A stretch of DNA of 64,000 nt from Hymenopellis radicata. Lineage: Eukaryota > Basidiomycota > Agaricomycetes > Agaricales > Physalacriaceae. Location of the stretch: the NCBI GenBank assembly GCA_015501595.1, contig JADNRX010000044.1, positions 1 to 64,000 of the forward strand, written 5' to 3'. The notes below the pieces were generated by a model. That model did no database searches, was not told where the DNA came from, and worked only from the letters and a program-made list of their open reading frames with translations. Positions 60,071 to 64,000 of the stretch are shown here, in pieces. A program made the translations under genes and the position numbers. Numbering within the stretch: position 1 is the stretch's first letter; every line of letters starts with the position of its first letter.

Positions 60071-63000
60071 TCACTCCTCAGCTACAGTCTTAAACTTCTT
60101 CAAAATAACATCCTTTCCATCAGCACCAGCGGCTAGCTGATATCCATTGGTGCTAAATAGACGGGATCGCAAGAAAGGCGTAATGTCGAATATATCATGC
60201 TCTTTGGCCTAATGGTGGCGTTAGTTGACGTCTATGGATTCGTCTAGCGGGAATCTCACTCGTTCTTCTAAATCCGACAGCTTGACAGTGACACTAGTCG
60301 CCTGTTCATGTCGTTGTAATTGGTGCAAACGCGCCCTATCCTTGACAATTTGGCCGAGAAGGAACGCGAGCAGTTCTTCGTGATCCCGAGCTTGAGTGAG
60401 GTATTTGCGGAATCCCTAATCCACAGTCAGTAATAAAAACCAGTGGTACATCGGCCGACTTACTCTCTGTAAAGTCTTCTTGATGCTCATCTTCTGAGCG
60501 CTCACGAAACTGTTGACTGCAACCTCAATCGCGAGATCAATGTCATCAGCGCGCACGTATTCTCGAAGAGCCATTTTGGCACTAGCCTCGGCCATACGTA
60601 TCATGCTCTCAAGGTGACGAACTGTAATAGGGTAGGATCCAGTGGCAAGCGATTCGCGGCGTAGGTCAGCGAAGAGACGCGAGAGTTTCTCCTGGTCCAG
60701 CTCGTACAATTTTGGGCGGATCCTTTCACGAGCATACATGATGTATTTCCGAAGGATGTCTTGAGGTATCATCTAAAAAGCTGTTAGAATGCGATGACTA
60801 GATACTGCGAAAGACCTACATCTTCGTCGACTACAGTCGCCACATCCATTTCTTCTGTCTGTTTGTCGAATTTGGGATGGCTTCGCAAATGGCTGCCCAC
60901 GACAAAGCGAGCCAGAAGCTCATCCATCACCGGGTCGACATTATCTTTGACTACACAAAGGACATCGAAACGCGATAAAATAGGCTCCGTGAGTTCGACA
61001 TTTTGCTGGAAGGGTATAGTAGGATTATAGCGTCCCCGAATAGGATTGGCGGCGGCAATAATGGCACAGCGAGCTTGCAGCGTCGTCACGATACCAGCTT
61101 TGGCAATGGAGATGGACTGCTGCTCCATAGCTTCGTGGATAGACGTCCGATCCGCGTCATTCATCTTGTCGAACTCGTCAATTAGACAAGTTCCTTTGTC
61201 CGCTAGAACGAGGGCGCCACCTTCCAATGTCCACTCGCGCGTAACGGGGTCCTTTCGGACACTGGCCGTAAGACCGACAGCGCTAGCGCCTTGACCTGTC
61301 GCGAAGACACTACGGTGCGCTGTCTTCTCCACATACTTCAAGAACTGTGATTTAGCCGTTCCAGGATCACCGAGAAGAAGGACATTGATATCGCCGCGTA
61401 TGCGCAGTTTATGGTTGATGTCTTTGCTGACCCCGCCGAAGAGGCTTAGGGCTATGGCAGTCTTAATATCCTCGTGTCCGTAGATGCTGGGAGCAATACT
61501 TTTGATGATCCTCTTGCGTATCCGTTCGTCCCGGGCCAATTGTCGCATTTCCCTTTCGTCTTCTTCGGTAAGACGGAATGCGGCGAATAGATCCTCTTTC
61601 TTGTTGACGTGGTTTGCCTCGATGACAGTCGAGAAAACAGGGAAACCATTGCGAGAATTCAAGGAGGCATCGAAATTGTTTCGATAGATGCCGGTCACCT
61701 CAATTTCTTCGCCTGGTTTGGCGCTATCGATTAGGTCCCAAAGTAGGATGAGCTCTCGATGTCTAGGCAGACGACCAGCAGGGACGGAACCGGGCGATTC
61801 CTGCAGTGTCATGCGTTGATAGTTGCGGTACACCGTCTACAATCGAAAGGTAAGAATTCCAATTGTTCCATCCAAAGTCAACCATACCTGATCCGAGTTA
61901 ACTTTGAAAGGACCTTTACTCTCGCAGTTGGCACAAAAGCTGACTTTGACCTCTGTCGTCGCGTCCTGATAGAACGGACCGATAACAGCACCACATTTTC
62001 CGCAGTCAAACTTGACATATTTGAGCTGGGGGAAAACGCCGCTTCGCCTGGTGACAACCCCAGATACACGAACAAGATTGTTGAGGTTCGAGCGGCGAAG
62101 ATCACGGAGAGAAGAGCTCAAAGGAAGATCAGATATGCGGACGTGAACCTCTGAGTGAATGCGCTCGTAAGCCGGGTAGTAGACAAGAATGGCGTTCAGA
62201 GCAACTTCGTCAAAGATGGTGAGCATAGAGGTGGGCGAGTTGGTCAGAAAATAAGCCAAGATAGGTTTGGAATTGGCCAGATGAAGGTATGAAACTTCAA
62301 GGGATTCGGAGTTTGCTAAAAGGTTCTAATGAGCACATGAAAGGTGCGTTGCGAAAAATCACACACTTTCTCCAAGTTGGCGAATGCGTTGCCCATATAC
62401 CGACGTGCCGTTCTCGTCGACGTAGGTCATGAGAAAGTTCCGGAAGTGCTGCATGATTGAACGGCGAACACGGTCGTGAGCAATCCACTCCACTATGGAT
62501 TTTGCTTTGATATCGCTGAGTTGCTCTAGAGGTAGTTCCTAGATTGAAAAAAAAGTCAGGAAGATAGATAGAAATACTACTGTTAACCCACGTCTTCGAC
62601 TCCTTCCATGTCATCCTCATCTCTGCGTTCATCCCAAATCCTTCGAGTACGCTGTCTCATCTTGGCAAGGGCTTCATCCTCCATTTCGTCTTCGGCGTCC
62701 ATATCGTCATCCAGAAAAGCAGGAGCTCGACTCCTTCCACTGGCTCTGGAGACTTTTTTGCCTGCGCGTTCGCGTCGGTCTCGGCGCGTCATGACATATT
62801 CTGCCTTGCGACGCGCCTCAGCAGAAAGCTCCTCCTGGTCCTCGTCGTCTATATCGGCGTCAGAGTACCGGTCGAGCTGCTCATTGGGTGCATAGTCACT
62901 GAAAGAGAGTTTCAGCTGCCTTTCGAAAGAACGTCGCGTGGTGCTCACACTTGAAGGTTGTTGTCATCGAACAGATCCTCCCCATCTTCATCGTCGTCGT

Positions 63001-63248
63001 CGTAGACATCGCGTACAGCATCACGCTCATCAAAGCTGTCTTCTGTGTCCGTGAAGGGCACCGGTGATGAAGGAGGCAAAGAAGATTGGGACAAACGACG
63101 CGAAGGTGTCGCCTGTGCCGGTGCCGCTGGAGGCGACGAGCCTTGGTCTGGTGATGTTGAGCGTCTACGCTTGGCGCCCCGTGGTGTATTAGTATTAGAC
63201 TTCAAGATATCAGAAGTTGAATGGACAAGAGGTAGCTAGGCGTACCAT
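60071..63248 (-). CDS. MCM2: DNA replication licensing factor MCM2
   Basis: The first coding exon is only ATG (63246-63248), then a GTACGC intron joins to [20 protein letters not shown]. The acidic N-terminus ([33 protein letters not shown]) is MCM2-specific, where histones H3-H4 bind. The OB/zinc region has [11 protein letters not shown] and [11 protein letters not shown]. The AAA+ core has [19 protein letters not shown] (Walker A), [12 protein letters not shown] (Walker B) and [10 protein letters not shown] (Arg finger), followed by the C-terminal segment [20 protein letters not shown]. The end reads [12 protein letters not shown] 60071-60073. It is part of the MCM2-7 replicative helicase in the nucleus. 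About ten exons; the large central exon (61833-60784) is intact. Confidence 0.95.
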
Positions 63249-63414
63249 TCTGCTTGCTGGTTGGTAGATGGTGGGAAAGAGAAAAGATACGCGACGCGCT
63301 TATTAGCGCGGAGTCTGAAAGCGTGTGCCAGCCAGGGTTAGGGTTAGACAACGTGCTTAGCGTGGGCTAAGAAAGCCCAAAAAAATACAGATTATAACAC
63401 CCAAGATTACAACA

Positions 63415-63879
63415 CTACTTTACGCAAATCATCGACTGTAGCATCCGGTGATACAGCGGCCCCTCCGCCTCCTCACTTTCGAAATTGTCCACCAATATCT
63501 TCTCCAACTCGCCATTGCCGCGCTTCAACTGCCATTCCTGGTCTCTGTCATTCACAGGGATTTGCGATTGGACCAAGTGATACGCGAGCAAGAGCTCAAA
63601 CCGCAGCCGGAGAATGGGGAGAGTGTCCGACTTCATGGGGGAGGTGACAAGTTGGATAACTTCCTGGGCAGCGGGACCAGTGAATTTACGAGTAATGACT
63701 GGAACAACTGGCACGCTAGGGCTAGCCACCACATTCGATGCGGAGTCTCGAGGTTTTAATTGAGCGCGCGGTCGAACTGCAGGTCGACTTTGCGCTGTAG
63801 ATGTTTTGGGAGCGAGCAATCTTTGGCACAATGATATCTTGAAGCGAAGGACAGACGATGACGGAGGGAGGAGACTCAT
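63415..63879 (-). CDS. Small conserved hypothetical protein
   Basis: A single-exon frame from ATG 63877-63879, 154 residues. It has a basic N-terminus (SVLRFKISLCQRLLAPKT, presequence-like), a Pro-rich linker and a helical C-terminus (MKSDTLPILRLRFELLLAYH, NGELEKILVDNFESEEAEGP). The frame is open further upstream without a better start. I do not recognise it. It is tandem with MCM2, about 170 bp upstream of its start. Confidence 0.5.
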   Translation of the reverse strand: MSLLPPSSSVLRFKISLCQRLLAPKTSTAQSRPAVRPRAQLKPRDSASNVVASPSVPVVPVITRKFTGPAAQEVIQLVTSPMKSDTLPILRLRFELLLAYHLVQSQIPVNDRDQEWQLKRGNGELEKILVDNFESEEAEGPLYHRMLQSMICVK

Positions 63880-64000
63880 CACGTCGAGGACAAGCGCTCG
63901 AGGAGAGCTTGAGAGAGTGATTGAACATATTGTCCACAAATAATGGAAAGTCAAGATAAATAGTCGAAGAAAGGTTAATGAGCTATAAAAAACAGTAAGA
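63880..64000. other. Window edge
   Basis: Upstream flank of the last gene; too short to judge. Confidence 0.3.

Overview
The window is nuclear DNA of a filamentous basidiomycete, most likely an Agaricomycete. Genes carry many short (about 45-60 nt) GT-AG introns. The gene families fit: F-box/LRR proteins in numbers, a DUF6535 membrane protein, a copper-fist regulator, an APH-like kinase, LAT-type permease remains and multi-pass membrane proteins of a kind common in mushrooms. No bacterial operon, CRISPR or rRNA signal was seen.

Layout. 0.4-4.3 kb: an F-box protein (-), a dead cytochrome P450 (+) and a conserved protein of unknown function (+). 4.5-12.7 kb: one very large intron-rich gene (-) for a UvrD-like SF1 helicase with a TPR-rich C-terminus and, by inference, a RelE/ParE-like fold near the N-terminus. 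13.5-14.9 kb: copper-fist transcription factor (-). 16.6-25.1 kb: two F-box paralogues facing each other, the second stopped by one TAG, enclosing a tiny zinc-finger protein, a long gene-poor stretch, an APH-like kinase and a doubtful gene. 25.3-30.1 kb: a FAD oxidoreductase remnant, then a DUF6535 gene split by a 1,128-bp hAT-like element with perfect 16-bp TIRs and an 8-bp target duplication. 30.3 kb: a 244-bp TA-flanked MITE. 31.2-37.9 kb: UBE2W-type E2 enzyme, decayed amino-acid permease, aldo/keto reductase and epoxide hydrolase (all -). 38.7-43.1 kb: broken LRR/F-box gene, kinase-like relic and a tryptophan-halogenase-like flavoprotein. 45-64 kb is mostly housekeeping: V-ATPase proteolipid, mitochondrial uL6, two convergent membrane-protein paralogues, an MCT-type MFS transporter, an alpha/beta hydrolase, UDP-glucose pyrophosphorylase, a hypothetical protein, class II histone deacetylase (Hda1), MCM2 and a short conserved protein.

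Two themes cut across the annotation. First, several well-conserved genes are interrupted by one- or two-base shifts, many of them in homopolymers, while the flanking frames keep family-level conservation. This looks more like consensus errors than decay and should be settled before calling pseudogenes. Second, gene-structure oddities are frequent: a 7-nt microexon and two GC-AG introns, and two genes whose first coding exon is only the ATG. There is no clear biosynthetic cluster. The genes look independently regulated apart from one divergent promoter (V-ATPase/uL6m) and several tight convergent pairs.
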